The notes under the pieces are model-generated. The model did not search any database, was not told the DNA's origin, and was given only the letters and a program-made list of their open reading frames with translations. The position numbers were made by a program, and so were the translations under genes. This document shows positions 28,745 through 39,249 of a stretch of 64,000 nucleotides of DNA, one piece after another. The number at the start of each line of letters is the position of its first letter. Within the stretch, counting starts at the first letter, position 1. The stretch is from NCBI GenBank assembly GCA_022710975.1, contig JAKLGA010000024.1, forward strand, positions 1-64,000, read 5' to 3'. Source of the stretch: Myxococcota bacterium. Lineage in GTDB: Bacteria > Myxococcota > B64-G9.

Positions 28745-29590
28745 CTAGGGACCCGCGTACGTCCAGCCCACGTCCTCGATCAGCGCGCCGTCGAGGTCCA
28801 GCTTCACCCAGACGCTCTCGCGCGCCTCGGCGCCCTTCGGGCGGGGGAAGAAGAAGCGGCCCTCGAGCTCCCGGCCGCGCGGCACCAGCAGCAGCGAGCA
28901 GGGCGCGCTCCGCAGGGCCTCGAGGGTCCTGTCCAGCTCATCCGGGCCGACGCAGCGGGCCGGCCCGGGGTCGCAGGCGCCAGCCTCGGGCCCGAGGTGC
29001 TGCGGATCGGTGGCGTAGCGCAGCGCCGTCCTCGCCACCCGCTGGCCGGCGTAGTCTTCGAGCGGACAGGCGGTCGAGGTGCGCATGTCCACCGCGAGCG
29101 CGAGGCGAATCTCGGTCGCGGGCAGCTCCACCTCGCTGCGGCCGCACACGCTCCCCGCCTCGTCGCACACGCGGAGGATGTACCGCCCTGGCGGCGGCGC
29201 CTGGCCCCCCGGGTTCACCCGCCCGTTCCATTCCACGAGCAGGCTCTCGCCCGCCGGGATGTCCTCATGGATGGGCCGCGGCTTCGCGCACTCGGCGCCC
29301 GGGGGGCACAGGTTCGGGTTCGGCAGGTCCAGGAACAGCGGATCTAGCTCTAGGCGCCGTGGCAGGATTGAAATCGGAACCCCGTAGGTGGAGTCCAGCC
29401 GCACCGGGCGCTCCGTGGTGTTGAGGAGCAGGATGGGGGTGGGGCGGGCCTCGGCCGCGACCGGCGCAGGCGCAGCGACGCCCGACCCGTCCAGCGTGGG
29501 GTTCGCGCGCGGGCTCTCTGTCCGCTCGCAGGCGCCTGAGACCAGCAGACACGCGAGGGCGAGCATCGGCATCCTTGAAAGGAGCTTCAT
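28745..29590 (-). CDS. Lipoprotein of unknown function
   Basis: A 281-residue protein with a lipobox (ACLLVSGAC). The mature region begins with a beta-rich segment (ILLLNTTERPVRLDSTYGVP, PAGESLLVEWNGRVNPG, PPGRYILRVCDEAGSVCGRS) that reads like a small Ig- or copper-chaperone-like beta sandwich, with several cysteines in the second half (RTSTACPLEDY, GACDPGPARCVGPDE, SAPCSLLL). I do not recognise a family. A 90-bp stretch just upstream holds a degenerate second copy of its signal peptide. Confidence 0.75.
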   Translation of the reverse strand: MKLLSRMPMLALACLLVSGACERTESPRANPTLDGSGVAAPAPVAAEARPTPILLLNTTERPVRLDSTYGVPISILPRRLELDPLFLDLPNPNLCPPGAECAKPRPIHEDIPAGESLLVEWNGRVNPGGQAPPPGRYILRVCDEAGSVCGRSEVELPATEIRLALAVDMRTSTACPLEDYAGQRVARTALRYATDPQHLGPEAGACDPGPARCVGPDELDRTLEALRSAPCSLLLVPRGRELEGRFFFPRPKGAEARESVWVKLDLDGALIEDVGWTYAGP

Positions 29591-29620
29591 GGCCGGATCT
29601 TCCTCCTTCCCCGGCCAGGG

Positions 29621-29707
29621 TCAAGGCAGGCCCAGTGGGGCGCGGCTCAGTGCGGCCAACTTGCGCCAGCCCTCGAGCAGCAGGCACACGAGGGCGAGAC
29701 TCGGCAT
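29621..29707 (-). pseudogene. Remnant duplicate of a lipoprotein signal peptide
   Basis: A 28-codon frame beginning MPSLALVCLLLEGWRKLAAL parallels the first residues of the neighbouring lipoprotein (MPMLALACLLVSGAC). The DNA around 29676-29707 and 29543-29577 is clearly alike, with a shared ACACGAGGGCGAG-type core. The reading frame ends after the signal, so this is most likely the broken end of a duplicated lipoprotein gene. Confidence 0.45.
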
Positions 29708-29740
29708 CGTGGCCCGCACCTTCACTGCGGGTTCCCACTT

Positions 29741-31750
29741 CTAGTCCGCCCCGTCGTCCTGGATCACGATGCGTGCGCCCTGGGCGCCCACCTGGATGGG
29801 CACCACCGTCTTGGCCCGGCCGGCGTACTCGCGCAGGCCGAAGTAGCGGTCGGCCGGGGTGGAGATGCGCAGCAGGACCTGGAAGAAGCGCATGGCCAGC
29901 CGGCGCAAGCAGGGCAGGTCGGCCTCCAGCAGGATCTCCTCCTCGCCGGTCTGTACGGTCCAGCGCTTCTGGTTGATCTTGATCAGCCCACGCCGCTTGA
30001 GCTCGAGCAGCAGCGCGGGCAGGTCCGGCGGCTCCATGTAGCCGTAGCGGGCGTGCACCGAGACCACCCGGGCCCCGAGCTGCACCACCGTGTGGCGCTC
30101 CTCCTCCGGCACGTGGGGCCGGCTCTGCTGGTCCACGTGCAGGAGCGTGATGTGCTTGGGCAGCAGGCCGGTGCGCTTCATGAAGATGCGCACCCCCACC
30201 GGGCAGGGATCGTCCGCGGTGGGGAAGGCCCGCGAGGTGAGGAACACGATGGCCCGGTCCACCTCGGCCAGGGTGCGACCGGCGTAGGCCACGCGCCGCG
30301 CGGGGCTGTCGATGAGCTGCTGCTTGAGCTCGATCAGCCGGGTCAGGCCCATGCGCGGGAAGCGGGCGTAGGCCTGGGCGAGCGTCGCCCGGCCCCACTG
30401 CCAGGTGCGCATGAGCAGCAGCAGCGCGAGCGCGATCACCAGGGGGATCCAGCCGCCCGCGAGCAGCTTGAGCGAGGTGGCGCCGAAGAAGCACAGATCC
30501 ACGCTCAGCAGCAGCGCGCACAGCGGCAGCGTGCGCCAGCGGCTCCAGCCCCAGCCGCGCGCCACGAAGTAGTAGGCGAAGGTGGTGATGGCCATGGTGC
30601 CGGTGACCGCCACGCCGTAGGCCGCGGCCAGCCTCGAGGAGCTCTCGAAACCCATCACCAGGCAGGCGCAGCCCGCGAACAGCAGCCAGTTCACCCCGGG
30701 CATGTAGATCTGGCCGGGCATGGCCGCCGAGGTGTTGACGATGGCCAGGCGCGGGAAGTAGCCGAGCGCCATGGCCTGGCGGGTCAGGCTGAAGGCGCCC
30801 GAGATGAGCGCCTGGGAGGCGATCACCGTGGCCAGGGCCGCCAGCGCCACCACGGGGTAGAGGATCCAGGGCTCCTGGGGGAACAGGCTGAAGAACAGGT
30901 TGTCCCGCGGGATGGCGCCCGGCTCGAGCAGCCGCGCGCCCTGCCCGAAGTAGTTGAGCAGCAGCGCCGGGTAGGCCAGCCCGAACCAGGCCAGGCGGAT
31001 GGGCTTGCGGCCGAAGTGGCCGAGATCGGCGTACAGCGCCTCGCAGCCGGTGATGACCAGCACCACCGCGCCCAGCACCCACAGGCTGTCGAGGCCGTGG
31101 GTGGCGAGCAGGCGCAAGGCCCAGCGCGGGTCCACGGCCTGGACGAGCTCCGGGTGGCGGGCGAACCAGCAGGCGCCCGCCGCGCCGATCACCAGGAACC
31201 ACAGCGCCATGATCGGGCCGAAGGCGCGCCCCACCCGGCCCGTGCCCGCGCGCTGGAACAGGAACAGCAGCAGCAGGGTGATGAGCGTCAGCGGCACGAC
31301 CGCCGGCCGCAGCGCGGTGGTGGCCACCTCCAGGCCCTCGTAGGCCGACAGCACCGAGATGGCGGGCGTGATGATGCCGTCCGCGTAGATGAGCGCCGCC
31401 CCGAGCAGGATCACCCCGATCACCGCGCCCAGGCGGCGGGCGGATCCGTTCCTGGGAGAGGATCCCTGCCGGGCGCGGAGCTGGGCCAGCAGCGCGAAGA
31501 TGCCGCCCTCGCCGTGGTGGTCGGCGCGCAGGATGAGGATGAGGTACTTCAGGCTGACCACCAGGGTCAGCGCCCAGAACACCAGCGACAGGACGCCCAG
31601 CACCTCGGGCAGGGAGCGCTCCAGCGGGTGGGTCCCGAAGAAGGTCTCCTTGATGGCGTACAGGGGGCTGGTGCCGATGTCGCCGTACACCACGCCCAGC
31701 GCCCCGAGGGCCAGCGGGAACAGGCGCGCCTGTCGGGGGATCGGGGTCAT
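29741..31750 (-). CDS. kup: Kup (TrkD) potassium uptake permease
   Basis: A 669-residue protein of normal Kup length. The family signature [20 protein letters not shown] opens the protein, followed by about 12 membrane segments (for example [20 protein letters not shown], ending in the TM10-12 cluster) and a ~190-residue cytosolic C-terminus. Kup is a proton-coupled K+ importer of the inner membrane that works at high affinity without ATP. Its ATG overlaps the kdpC stop (ATGA), making it the last gene of a kdpFABC-kup operon; kup is usually unlinked from kdp. Confidence 0.96.
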   Translation of the reverse strand: MTPIPRQARLFPLALGALGVVYGDIGTSPLYAIKETFFGTHPLERSLPEVLGVLSLVFWALTLVVSLKYLILILRADHHGEGGIFALLAQLRARQGSSPRNGSARRLGAVIGVILLGAALIYADGIITPAISVLSAYEGLEVATTALRPAVVPLTLITLLLLFLFQRAGTGRVGRAFGPIMALWFLVIGAAGACWFARHPELVQAVDPRWALRLLATHGLDSLWVLGAVVLVITGCEALYADLGHFGRKPIRLAWFGLAYPALLLNYFGQGARLLEPGAIPRDNLFFSLFPQEPWILYPVVALAALATVIASQALISGAFSLTRQAMALGYFPRLAIVNTSAAMPGQIYMPGVNWLLFAGCACLVMGFESSSRLAAAYGVAVTGTMAITTFAYYFVARGWGWSRWRTLPLCALLLSVDLCFFGATSLKLLAGGWIPLVIALALLLLMRTWQWGRATLAQAYARFPRMGLTRLIELKQQLIDSPARRVAYAGRTLAEVDRAIVFLTSRAFPTADDPCPVGVRIFMKRTGLLPKHITLLHVDQQSRPHVPEEERHTVVQLGARVVSVHARYGYMEPPDLPALLLELKRRGLIKINQKRWTVQTGEEEILLEADLPCLRRLAMRFFQVLLRISTPADRYFGLREYAGRAKTVVPIQVGAQGARIVIQDDGAD

Positions 31751-32358
31751 GGGCGGCCACGCTCCCCTCGGGGCTCGCCCGCCGCGAGCTCATCCAGGGC
31801 CAGGTTGAGCAGCAACACGTTCACCCGCGGCTCGCCGAGGAACCCGAGCTCCCGGCCCTCGAGCTGCGACTGCACGAGCGCCCGGATGAGCGCGGGGTCG
31901 AGCTGCCGCGCGCGCGCCACGCGGTCGACCTGCCACAGCGCCGCCTCCGGGGAGATGTGGGGGTCGAGGCCGCTCCCCGAGGTGGTCACCAGATCCGCGG
32001 GGACGGCCGCGCGGGAGCCGCTGGCCTCGCGCAGCCGCGCCGCCTCGGCGCTCACCCGGTCCCGCAGCCTGGCCGAGGTCGGGCCGAGGTTCGACCCGGA
32101 CGACGAGGCCGCGTCGTAGCCGCCGGCGCCGGCCTCGGACGGTCGCGCCGAGAAGTAGGCCGGGCTCACGAACGCCTGGGCGATCAGCGCGGAGCCCACG
32201 ACGCGGCCACGCCGGTCCCGGACCAGGCTGCCGCTGGCCTGATCGGGGAAGAGCGCCTGCGCGAGCAGTGTGACGGCCAGGGGATAGGCGAGGCCCGTGA
32301 GGAGCAACGTCACCAGGCTGGTTCGCAGCGCGACGCTCAGGACGCCCTTGCTCGGCAT
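31747..32358 (-). CDS. kdpC: Potassium-transporting ATPase subunit C
   Basis: A 203-residue protein; an ATG seven codons upstream is less well placed. One N-terminal membrane segment ([20 protein letters not shown]) precedes the periplasmic KdpC domain: [38 protein letters not shown] and [20 protein letters not shown] are the conserved KdpC blocks. KdpC stabilises the KdpFABC complex and its nucleotide interaction. It follows kdpB by 11 bases and overlaps kup by four. Confidence 0.96.
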   Translation of the reverse strand: MPSKGVLSVALRTSLVTLLLTGLAYPLAVTLLAQALFPDQASGSLVRDRRGRVVGSALIAQAFVSPAYFSARPSEAGAGGYDAASSSGSNLGPTSARLRDRVSAEAARLREASGSRAAVPADLVTTSGSGLDPHISPEAALWQVDRVARARQLDPALIRALVQSQLEGRELGFLGEPRVNVLLLNLALDELAAGEPRGERGRP

Positions 32359-32369
32359 GGCCGCCTCCC

Positions 32370-34418
32370 TCACACCCACCCCATCGCCTGGAGCACCCGG
32401 TCGATGGCCATGATCCCCAGGAAGGGCGCGACAACACCGCCGAGGCCGTAGACGAGGAGGGAGCGCCGCAGCAGCGCGGCGGCCCCGAGCGGCCGGTAGC
32501 GCACGCCGCGCAGCGCGAGCGGGATGAGCAGGATGATGATGACGGCGTTGAAGATGACGGCCGCCAGCACCGCGCTGAGCGGCGACGCGAGCCGCATCAC
32601 GTTGAGGGGCGCGATCTCGGGGTACACCCCGGAGAAGAGCGCCGGCAGGATGGCGAAGTACTTGGCCACGTCGTTGGCGATCGAGAAGGTGGTCAGGTTC
32701 CCTCGGGTCATCAGGAGCTGCTTGCCGACCTCCACGACCTCCAGGAGCTTGGTCGGGTTGGAGTCGAGATCGACCATGTTCCCGGCCTCCTTGGCGGCCT
32801 GGGTGCCGGTGTTCATGGCCACCCCGACGTCGGCCTGGGCCAGGGCGGGGGCGTCGTTGGTCCCGTCGCCGGTCATCGCCACGAGCTTGCCCCGGGCCTG
32901 CTCCTCCCTGATGAGCGTCATCTTGCGCTCGGGGGTCGCCTCGGCCATGAAGTCGTCGACGCCGGCCTCCGCCGCGATGGCCGCCGCGGTGCGCGGGTTG
33001 TCGCCGGTGATCATCACGGTCCGGATGCCCATGGCGCGGAAGCGGGCGAAGCGCTCGCGGATGCCGCCCTTGACGACGTCCTTGAGGTGCACCAGGCCGA
33101 GCACCCGGTCCCCGTCGGAGACGGCCAGCGGCGTACCGCCGGCGTCCGCGATCCGGTCGGCCATGTCGGCGAGCCCGTCGGGGACACGACCACCGAGCTT
33201 CTCGACGTGCGCGCGGATGGCGTCCACCGCGCCCTTGCGGATCGTCCGTCCGTCGAGGTCGCAGCCGCTCATGCGCGTGTGGGCGGAGAAGGGGATGAAG
33301 GTGGCGCCGAGCCGGGTCACGTCGCGGGCCCGCAGCCGGTACCTCTCCTTGGCCAGGACGACGATGGAGCGGCCCTCCGGGGTCTCGTCGGCCAGGCTGG
33401 CGAGCTGCGCCGCGTCGGCCAGATCGTCGACGCGCACGCCGGGGAGCGGGAGGAGCTCGGTCGCCATCCGGTTCCCGAGCGTGATGGTGCCGGTCTTGTC
33501 GAGCAGCAGCACGTCGACGTCCCCGGCGGCCTCGACCGCGCGTCCGCTCAGGGCGATGACGTTCCTGCCGAGCACGCGGTCCATGCCCGCGATGCCGATG
33601 GCGGACAGCAGCCCGCCGATGGTGGTGGGGATGAGGCAGACGAGCAGCGCCACGACGGCGGTCGCCGACAGCTCCACCCCGGAGTAGAGCGCCAGCGGGA
33701 CCAGCGTCACGCAGGCGAACAGGAACACCAGGGTGAGCCCGACCAGCAGGATGTGGAGGGCGATCTCGTTGGGGGTCCTCTGGCGGCTGGCCCCCTCCAC
33801 GAGCGCGATCATCCGGTCGAGGAAGGACTCCTCCGGGTTGGAGGTGATGCGCACCGTGATGCGGTCGGAGAGCACCTTGGTCCCGCCCGTCACCGCCGAG
33901 CGGTCACCTCCGGACTCGCGGATGACCGGCGCCGATTCGCCGGTGATAGCCGACTCGTCGACCGAGGCGACGCCCTCCACCACCTCGCCGTCGCCGGGGA
34001 TGAGCATCCCGGCCTCCACGATCACGATGTCCCCCTTGCGCAGCCTGGACGAGGGAACGGTCTCCTCCTGCCCGTCGACGCGCCGGATCGCGGAGGTCTC
34101 CTCGCGCGTCTTGCGCAGCGACTCGGCCTGCGCCTTGCCGCGGCCCTCGGCCATGGCCTCGGCGAAGTTGGCGAACACGACCGTGAACCAGAGCCACAGG
34201 GTCACCGACGCGCTGAACCACAGCGGGGCGCTCGGGCTCGAAAAGAAGAGATCGCGCACCCAGAGCACAGTCGTGAGGACGCAACCGATCTCGACCACGA
34301 ACATGACTGGGTTCCTGAGCATGTGCCGGGGAGAGAGCTTGCGCACGCTCTCGAGCGCGGCCCTCTCGAGGATGCCCCGATCGAAGAGCGCGATCGCCTT
34401 GGTCTTCGGAGCGGCCAT
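32370..34418 (-). CDS. kdpB: Potassium-transporting P-type ATPase subunit B
   Basis: A 682-residue protein, the usual length. P-type ATPase landmarks: [12 protein letters not shown] (actuator TGES), [14 protein letters not shown] (phosphorylated Asp in DKTGT), [20 protein letters not shown] (hinge), and [20 protein letters not shown]. It hydrolyses ATP to drive K+ import through KdpA. Its ATG shares one base with the kdpA stop (TGATG), so translation is coupled. Confidence 0.98.
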   Translation of the reverse strand: MAAPKTKAIALFDRGILERAALESVRKLSPRHMLRNPVMFVVEIGCVLTTVLWVRDLFFSSPSAPLWFSASVTLWLWFTVVFANFAEAMAEGRGKAQAESLRKTREETSAIRRVDGQEETVPSSRLRKGDIVIVEAGMLIPGDGEVVEGVASVDESAITGESAPVIRESGGDRSAVTGGTKVLSDRITVRITSNPEESFLDRMIALVEGASRQRTPNEIALHILLVGLTLVFLFACVTLVPLALYSGVELSATAVVALLVCLIPTTIGGLLSAIGIAGMDRVLGRNVIALSGRAVEAAGDVDVLLLDKTGTITLGNRMATELLPLPGVRVDDLADAAQLASLADETPEGRSIVVLAKERYRLRARDVTRLGATFIPFSAHTRMSGCDLDGRTIRKGAVDAIRAHVEKLGGRVPDGLADMADRIADAGGTPLAVSDGDRVLGLVHLKDVVKGGIRERFARFRAMGIRTVMITGDNPRTAAAIAAEAGVDDFMAEATPERKMTLIREEQARGKLVAMTGDGTNDAPALAQADVGVAMNTGTQAAKEAGNMVDLDSNPTKLLEVVEVGKQLLMTRGNLTTFSIANDVAKYFAILPALFSGVYPEIAPLNVMRLASPLSAVLAAVIFNAVIIILLIPLALRGVRYRPLGAAALLRRSLLVYGLGGVVAPFLGIMAIDRVLQAMGWV

Positions 34419-36145
34419 CAGAACGCCCTCCCGGCCGACGCCAGGAAGTGCTCGACCACGGGACCCAGGCTCAGCGCGGGAAAGAAGGTGAGCGCGCCGA
34501 CGATGACGACCACGCAGACGAGCAGGAATGTGAAGAGCGCGCCGTTCGTGGGGAAGGTGCCCGGCCCGGCCGGGACGACCTTCTTCCCGGCCATGGAGCC
34601 GGCGATGGCGAGCGCGGGCACGATCATCAGGAAACGGCCGACGAGCATCGCCAGCCCCTGGGTGAGGTTCCACCAGGGGGTGTTGGCGTCTAGCCCCGCG
34701 AAGGCCGAGCCGTTGTTCTCGGCGCCGCTGGTGTAGGCGTAGAGGATCTCCGTGAGCCCGTGGGGTCCCGCGTTGTTCAGGGACGAGAGCCCGTAGCTCG
34801 CCACCGCGGACCAGGCCGACAGGACCAGGGTGACCAGCGGGAAGATGAGGACGTAGAGCATCGCCAGCTTCAGCTCGCGGGCCTCGATCTTCTTGCCCAG
34901 GTACTCGGGCGTGCGCCCGACCATGAGCCCGGCGATGAAGACCGACAGCAGCGCCATCACCAGGATCCCGTACAGCCCCGCCCCGACGCCCCCGAAGACG
35001 ACCTCGCCGAGCTGGATGTTGACCAGGGGGACCAGGCCGCCGAGCGGCGTGAAGCTGTCGTGCATCGAGTTCACGGCGCCGCAGGAGGCGTCGGTCGTCA
35101 CCGTGGCGAAGAGCGCGGAGCCTGCGACGCCGAAGCGCACCTCCTTGCCCTCCAGGTTCCCGGCGCTCTGGTCCACGGGGACGCCGGCCAGGGCCGGGTT
35201 GCCCTGGGACTCCGCCCAGTAGGCCGCGCTGACGCCGGCGAAAAAGAGCACGGCCATGGCCGCGAAGATGACCCAGCCCTGGCGGGTGTCCCTCGCCATC
35301 CGGCCGAAGGTGTGGGTGAGCCCGGCGGGGAGGAGGAAGATGAGCAGCAGCTCGAAGAAGTTGGTGAGCGGGGTCGGGTTCTCGAACGGGTGCGCGCTGT
35401 TGGCGTTGAAGAAGCCCCCGCCGTTGGTGCCCAGCTCCTTGATGGCCTCCTGCGACGCGACCGGACCCATGGCCAGGATCTGTTTCGCCCCCTCGAGGGC
35501 GGTGAGCTCGCGGTAGGCGGACAGGTCCTGGATGACGCCCTGGGAGACCAGGAAGAGGGCGCCGAGGATGGAGATCGGCAGCAGCACGTAGAGGATGGAG
35601 CGGATCAGGTCCACCCAGAAGTTCCCGATGGTCTTCGACGGGGCGCCGTCCGCGCCTGGCCGGCGGGTGAGCCCGCGCGCGAGCGCCAGGGCGACGCCGA
35701 GGCCGGCCCCAGCCGAGGTGAAGTTGTGCCAGGCGAGCCCCGCCATCTGGGTGAGGTAGCTCATGGTCGACTCGCCCGCGTAGGCCTGCCAGTTCGTGTT
35801 GGTCGCGAAGCTCACCGCGGTGTTGAAGGCCAGGGCCGGGTCGACCGCGGCGAGATCCTGCGGGTTGAGCGGCAGGAGGTGCTGGGTCCGCTGGATGAGG
35901 TAGGTCACCAGGACGCCGAGGGCGCTGAACACGAGGAGCGCGAGCGCGTACTGCCTCCAGGACTGCTCGGCCCGCGGATCGACTCCGCACAGCCGGTGCG
36001 CGCAGCGCTCCACCGGCCCGAGGATCCTCGGCAGGGGCTGACGGTCGCCCTCGAACACGCGATGGAGGTACGCGCCGACGGGCCTGGTGAGCAGCAGGAC
36101 GGCCAGCGCGAAGGCGAGGATCTGCGTCCAGCCGAGGAGGGTCAT
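34418..36145 (-). CDS. kdpA: Potassium-transporting ATPase subunit A (K+ channel-like)
   Basis: A 575-residue integral membrane protein, the usual length. The four selectivity-filter-like loops of KdpA are visible ([57 protein letters not shown], and [15 protein letters not shown]). The protein binds and translocates K+ for the KdpB ATPase. The ATG has GGAGGAG just upstream. It lies 13 bases after kdpF. Confidence 0.98.
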   Translation of the reverse strand: MTLLGWTQILAFALAVLLLTRPVGAYLHRVFEGDRQPLPRILGPVERCAHRLCGVDPRAEQSWRQYALALLVFSALGVLVTYLIQRTQHLLPLNPQDLAAVDPALAFNTAVSFATNTNWQAYAGESTMSYLTQMAGLAWHNFTSAGAGLGVALALARGLTRRPGADGAPSKTIGNFWVDLIRSILYVLLPISILGALFLVSQGVIQDLSAYRELTALEGAKQILAMGPVASQEAIKELGTNGGGFFNANSAHPFENPTPLTNFFELLLIFLLPAGLTHTFGRMARDTRQGWVIFAAMAVLFFAGVSAAYWAESQGNPALAGVPVDQSAGNLEGKEVRFGVAGSALFATVTTDASCGAVNSMHDSFTPLGGLVPLVNIQLGEVVFGGVGAGLYGILVMALLSVFIAGLMVGRTPEYLGKKIEARELKLAMLYVLIFPLVTLVLSAWSAVASYGLSSLNNAGPHGLTEILYAYTSGAENNGSAFAGLDANTPWWNLTQGLAMLVGRFLMIVPALAIAGSMAGKKVVPAGPGTFPTNGALFTFLLVCVVVIVGALTFFPALSLGPVVEHFLASAGRAF

Positions 36146-36158
36146 GCGCTCCTCCGGG

Positions 36159-36248
36159 TCAGAACCGCTCCGCGCGCAGGAGCGCGTAGAGCAGGTAGGC
36201 GGTCAGGACCACCGCGATGATCGTCCCCAGCCAGTGTTCGAGCGCCAT
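36159..36248 (-). CDS. kdpF: KdpF small membrane subunit
   Basis: A 29-residue peptide (MALEHWLGTIIAVVLTAYLL then YALLRAERF) in the position expected upstream of kdpA. It has a single membrane helix and the KdpF C-terminal pattern LYxLxxxExF. KdpF stabilises the KdpFABC complex. GAGGGG precedes the ATG. Its size leaves it unannotated in many genomes. Confidence 0.88.
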   Translation of the reverse strand: MALEHWLGTIIAVVLTAYLLYALLRAERF

Positions 36249-36257
36249 GACGTCCCC

Positions 36258-36341
36258 TCACAGTCGATCGCACAGGAGCGCGTACGCCCAGGCCAGCGCG
36301 AAGAAGCCGACCGTCACCAGGATGAAGATCGTGTCCAGCAT
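36258..36341 (-). CDS. Tiny membrane ORF leading the kdp operon
   Basis: A 27-residue ORF (MLDTIFILVTVGFFALAWAY then ALLCDRL), preceded by a strong AGGAGG site and ending nine bases before the kdpF start. A single hydrophobic helix ends in a polar CDRL. A similar short ORF ending in (A/C)CDRL precedes kdpF in several genomes as I recall, but no function is established. Its ribosome site, which is stronger than kdpF's, argues it is translated. Confidence 0.6.
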   Translation of the reverse strand: MLDTIFILVTVGFFALAWAYALLCDRL

Positions 36342-36363
36342 GGCGCCTCCTGTCCGTGGCCCT

Positions 36364-36481
36364 CCTGGCGCACCGCCAGGGAGTCTGCGCTCGGTCGCGT
36401 CAAGGCGGGGTCAGATCGCCGGCGGGAGGCGTCAAGAAACCATCAAGATCGTCGCGCCGGCGCGCGGGCGGGCTGGTCAAG
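36364..36481. promoter_or_regulatory. Divergent kdpFABC-kup / kdpDE control region with phased TCAAG sites
   Basis: The 187-bp gap contains TCAAG at 36410, 36432 and 36443. The last two are exactly 11 bases apart and the first is 22 bases before them, the helical phasing typical of OmpR-type regulators such as KdpE. A fourth TCAAG lies at 36477. A 7-bp inverted repeat CCTGGCG-CAC-CGCCAGG occupies 36364-36380, nearer the kdpF side. Promoter boxes themselves are not obvious. Confidence 0.45.
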
Positions 36482-36528
36482 CGGCGGCGGAGGCGCTAGC
36501 ATCGCCGCGCCAGGAGGGGTGCGGGGCC

Positions 36529-39249
36529 ATGGCGGACCCGGAGAACAGACCCGATCCCGCGGCGGTGCTGGCGCGCGTCCAGGCCGAGGAGCGGCGCCGC
36601 GGCCGCGCGCGGTTGAAGATCTTCCTGGGCTACGCGCCCGGGGTGGGCAAGACCTTCACCATGCTCGAGTCGGCCCGGCGATTGAAGGCGCAGGGGATCG
36701 ACGTCGTGGTGGGATGCGTCGAGACCCACGGCCGTCCTGAGACCGCGCAGCTCCTCGACGGGCTGGAGGTGCTGCCTCGCCGCGAGATCGACCACCGCGG
36801 CACGGCGCTGGCCGAGTTCGACCTCGAGCGGGCGCTGGCGCGCAGGCCCGGGGTCCTGCTGCTCGACGAGCTGGCGCACACCAACGCCCCGGGCTGCCTG
36901 CACGAAAAACGCTGGCAGGACGCCATGGAGCTTCTGGAGGCCGGCATCGAGGTGCACACGACGCTCAACGTCCAGCACGTCGAGAGCCTGAACGACGTCG
37001 TCTCTCAAATCACCTTCGTGCGGGTCCGCGAGACGGTGCCCGACTCCGTGCTCGAGCGAGCGGACGAGCTCGAGCTTGTCGACCTGCCGCCCGACGAGCT
37101 GATCGGCCGGCTGCATGCCGGCAAGGTCTACGTTCCCGAGCAGGCCCGCCAGGCGGTGGAGCACTTCTTCCGGCGCGGCAACCTGCTGGCGCTGCGCGAG
37201 CTCACCCTGCGCAGGGCCGCGGAGCGGCTCGACGTCGACGTGCGCGCCTACCGCCAGGAGCACGGCATCCGCACGAGCTGGCCGACGGCCGAACGCATCC
37301 TGGTGTGCGTGGGGGCCAGCCCGTCATCGCCGCGCATCCTGCGCGGCGCCCGGCGCATGGCCGCGGGCCTGCGCGCATCGTGGGTGGCGGCGTACGTCGA
37401 CGCGCCCGACGCCCACCGCGCCACCAAGGTCGATCGCGAGCGGCTGCGATCCCACCTGCGGCTGGCCGAGTCCCTGGGCGCCGAGGTGGTGCGGCTGGTC
37501 GGCGCCCACGTCAGCGAGGAGATCCTGAGGTACGCCCGGGAGCACGACATCACCCGCATCGTGATCGGCAAGCCGACCCACGCGCGCTGGCGGGATCTCA
37601 TCAAGGGCTCGCTGGTCAACCGGCTGATCCGCGAGAGCGGCGAGATCGAGGTGAACTTCATCGGTGGCGACGAGGCGCCCGTCTCCGCGGCGCCGAAGCC
37701 AGAGCCTCGGAAGCGCGGCATCAGCTGGAACGGCGTCGGGCTGGCCGGTCTGCTCGTGACGCTGGCCACGGGGCTCGGGGTCCCGCTGCGGCCCTACCTG
37801 GCCCAGGCCGATCTGGTGGCGATCTTCCTGCTCATCATCATGCTGGTGGCCTTCCGCCACGGGCGCACTCCATCGCTCGTCGCCGCGGGGCTCTCGGTCG
37901 CGGCCTTCGACTTCTTCTTCGTCCCGCCGTTCTACACCTTCAACGTGGAGGATGGCCGGCACCTGCTCACCTTCTCGATGATGTTCGGGGTCGGGCTGGC
38001 CATCAGCAGCCTGACCTCCAGGCTGCGGGGCCAGGAGCGCGGGGCGCGCATACGGGAGAGCCGCACCTCCGCGCTCTACTCCCTCAGCCGTGAGCTGGCC
38101 GCCGCGCAGGACGAGGGTCGCGCGGCAGAGGTGACCGCGCGGCACGCCGCGGAGGTCTTCGGCGGCGAGGCGGTGGTGCTGCTCGCGGATGGCGAGGGGG
38201 CGCTGGACGTCAGGGGCGCCAGCCGACCGGGGCTCGCGCTGAGCGACGAGGAGCTGGCCGCCGCGCGCTGGGCCTGCGGCCATGGCCGCCCCGCGGGCAG
38301 GGGGACGGACACCCTGCCCGGGGCGCGGGTGACCTGCGTGCCGCTGCAGGCCGGGGCGGCGACGCTCGGCGCACTCGGCGTGATCACGCCCTCGCTGGAG
38401 CTGCTCGATCTCGAGCACCGTGAGTTCCTCGACGCGTTCGTGCGCCAGGCCGCGCTGGCCCTCGAGCGGGCGCGTTTCGTGCGGGACGCCGAGGCGGCCG
38501 CGCTCAGGATCCGCACCGAGGAGATGCGCAGCGCCTTGCTGAGCACCGTGTCCCACGATCTGCGCACCCCGCTCGGGGCCATCACCGGCGCCGGGACCGC
38601 GCTGCGGGACGACGGCGGCCGGCTCGGGCCGGAGCAGCGCGCGGAGCTGCTGGACACCGTGTGCATCGAGGCCGAGCGGATGGAGCGGCTGGTCGGCAAC
38701 ACCCTCGACATGATGCGGCTCGAGGCGGGCGGCCTCGTCCCCAGGCGCGAGTGGGTGCCGCTGGAGGAGACCGTCGGCTCGGCGCTGTCCCGGCTGGAGA
38801 CCCGGCTCGGGTCGCGGGCGGTGGCGATCGACCTGCCTGAGGCCCTGCCGCTGCTGTCCGTGGACCCGGTCCTGTTCGAACAGGTTTTCGTCAACCTGTT
38901 CGAGAACGTGCTCCGGCACGCCGGGCCCGACAGCCCCCTGGAGATCGCGGCCCGGGAGCAGGGCGGGACCGTGGAGATCGAGGTCGCCGACCGGGGCCCG
39001 GGGCTCCCGGCGGGCGCGGAGCAGCTCGTGTTCGACAAGTTCTACCGGGGACCGCGGGTGCGCGCGGGTGGGGTCGGGCTCGGGCTGTCCATCTGCAAGG
39101 GCATCCTCCAGGCGCACGGGGGGACCATCACCGCCGAGAACCGCCCGGGCGGCGGGGCGCGCTTCCGCATCGCGCTGCCCGCGCAGGCCGCGCCCCCGAC
39201 CCTTGAGCCGCAGGCGGGGGTCGCGCCGGATCAGGAGACGGGCCCATGA
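36529..39249 (+). CDS. kdpD: KdpD sensor histidine kinase
   Basis: A 906-residue protein, the usual KdpD length; the ATG follows CAGGAGGGG. The N-terminal KdpD domain shows FLGYAPGVGKTFTM (Walker A-like) and LLLDELAHTNAPG (Walker B-like), then a universal-stress-like domain (RILVCVGASPSSPRILRGAR). Four closely spaced membrane segments follow (GVGLAGLLVTLATGLGVPL onward), then a GAF-like domain and the kinase core: phospho-acceptor His in TVSHDLRTPLGAI and an ATP-binding G box GGVGLGLSICKGIL. It senses low K+ or envelope stress and phosphorylates KdpE. Its stop overlaps the kdpE start (ATGA). Confidence 0.98.
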   Translation: MADPENRPDPAAVLARVQAEERRRGRARLKIFLGYAPGVGKTFTMLESARRLKAQGIDVVVGCVETHGRPETAQLLDGLEVLPRREIDHRGTALAEFDLERALARRPGVLLLDELAHTNAPGCLHEKRWQDAMELLEAGIEVHTTLNVQHVESLNDVVSQITFVRVRETVPDSVLERADELELVDLPPDELIGRLHAGKVYVPEQARQAVEHFFRRGNLLALRELTLRRAAERLDVDVRAYRQEHGIRTSWPTAERILVCVGASPSSPRILRGARRMAAGLRASWVAAYVDAPDAHRATKVDRERLRSHLRLAESLGAEVVRLVGAHVSEEILRYAREHDITRIVIGKPTHARWRDLIKGSLVNRLIRESGEIEVNFIGGDEAPVSAAPKPEPRKRGISWNGVGLAGLLVTLATGLGVPLRPYLAQADLVAIFLLIIMLVAFRHGRTPSLVAAGLSVAAFDFFFVPPFYTFNVEDGRHLLTFSMMFGVGLAISSLTSRLRGQERGARIRESRTSALYSLSRELAAAQDEGRAAEVTARHAAEVFGGEAVVLLADGEGALDVRGASRPGLALSDEELAAARWACGHGRPAGRGTDTLPGARVTCVPLQAGAATLGALGVITPSLELLDLEHREFLDAFVRQAALALERARFVRDAEAAALRIRTEEMRSALLSTVSHDLRTPLGAITGAGTALRDDGGRLGPEQRAELLDTVCIEAERMERLVGNTLDMMRLEAGGLVPRREWVPLEETVGSALSRLETRLGSRAVAIDLPEALPLLSVDPVLFEQVFVNLFENVLRHAGPDSPLEIAAREQGGTVEIEVADRGPGLPAGAEQLVFDKFYRGPRVRAGGVGLGLSICKGILQAHGGTITAENRPGGGARFRIALPAQAAPPTLEPQAGVAPDQETGP

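Noticed and set aside
32370-35990. KdpB frame extended upstream to 35990
   Set aside because: The KdpB homology begins at the ATG at 34418; the upstream extension is an out-of-frame shadow of kdpA.
36217-36528. Upstream extension of kdpD to 36217
   Set aside because: Family homology and the AGGAGG site place the start at 36529; the extension runs through the divergent control region.
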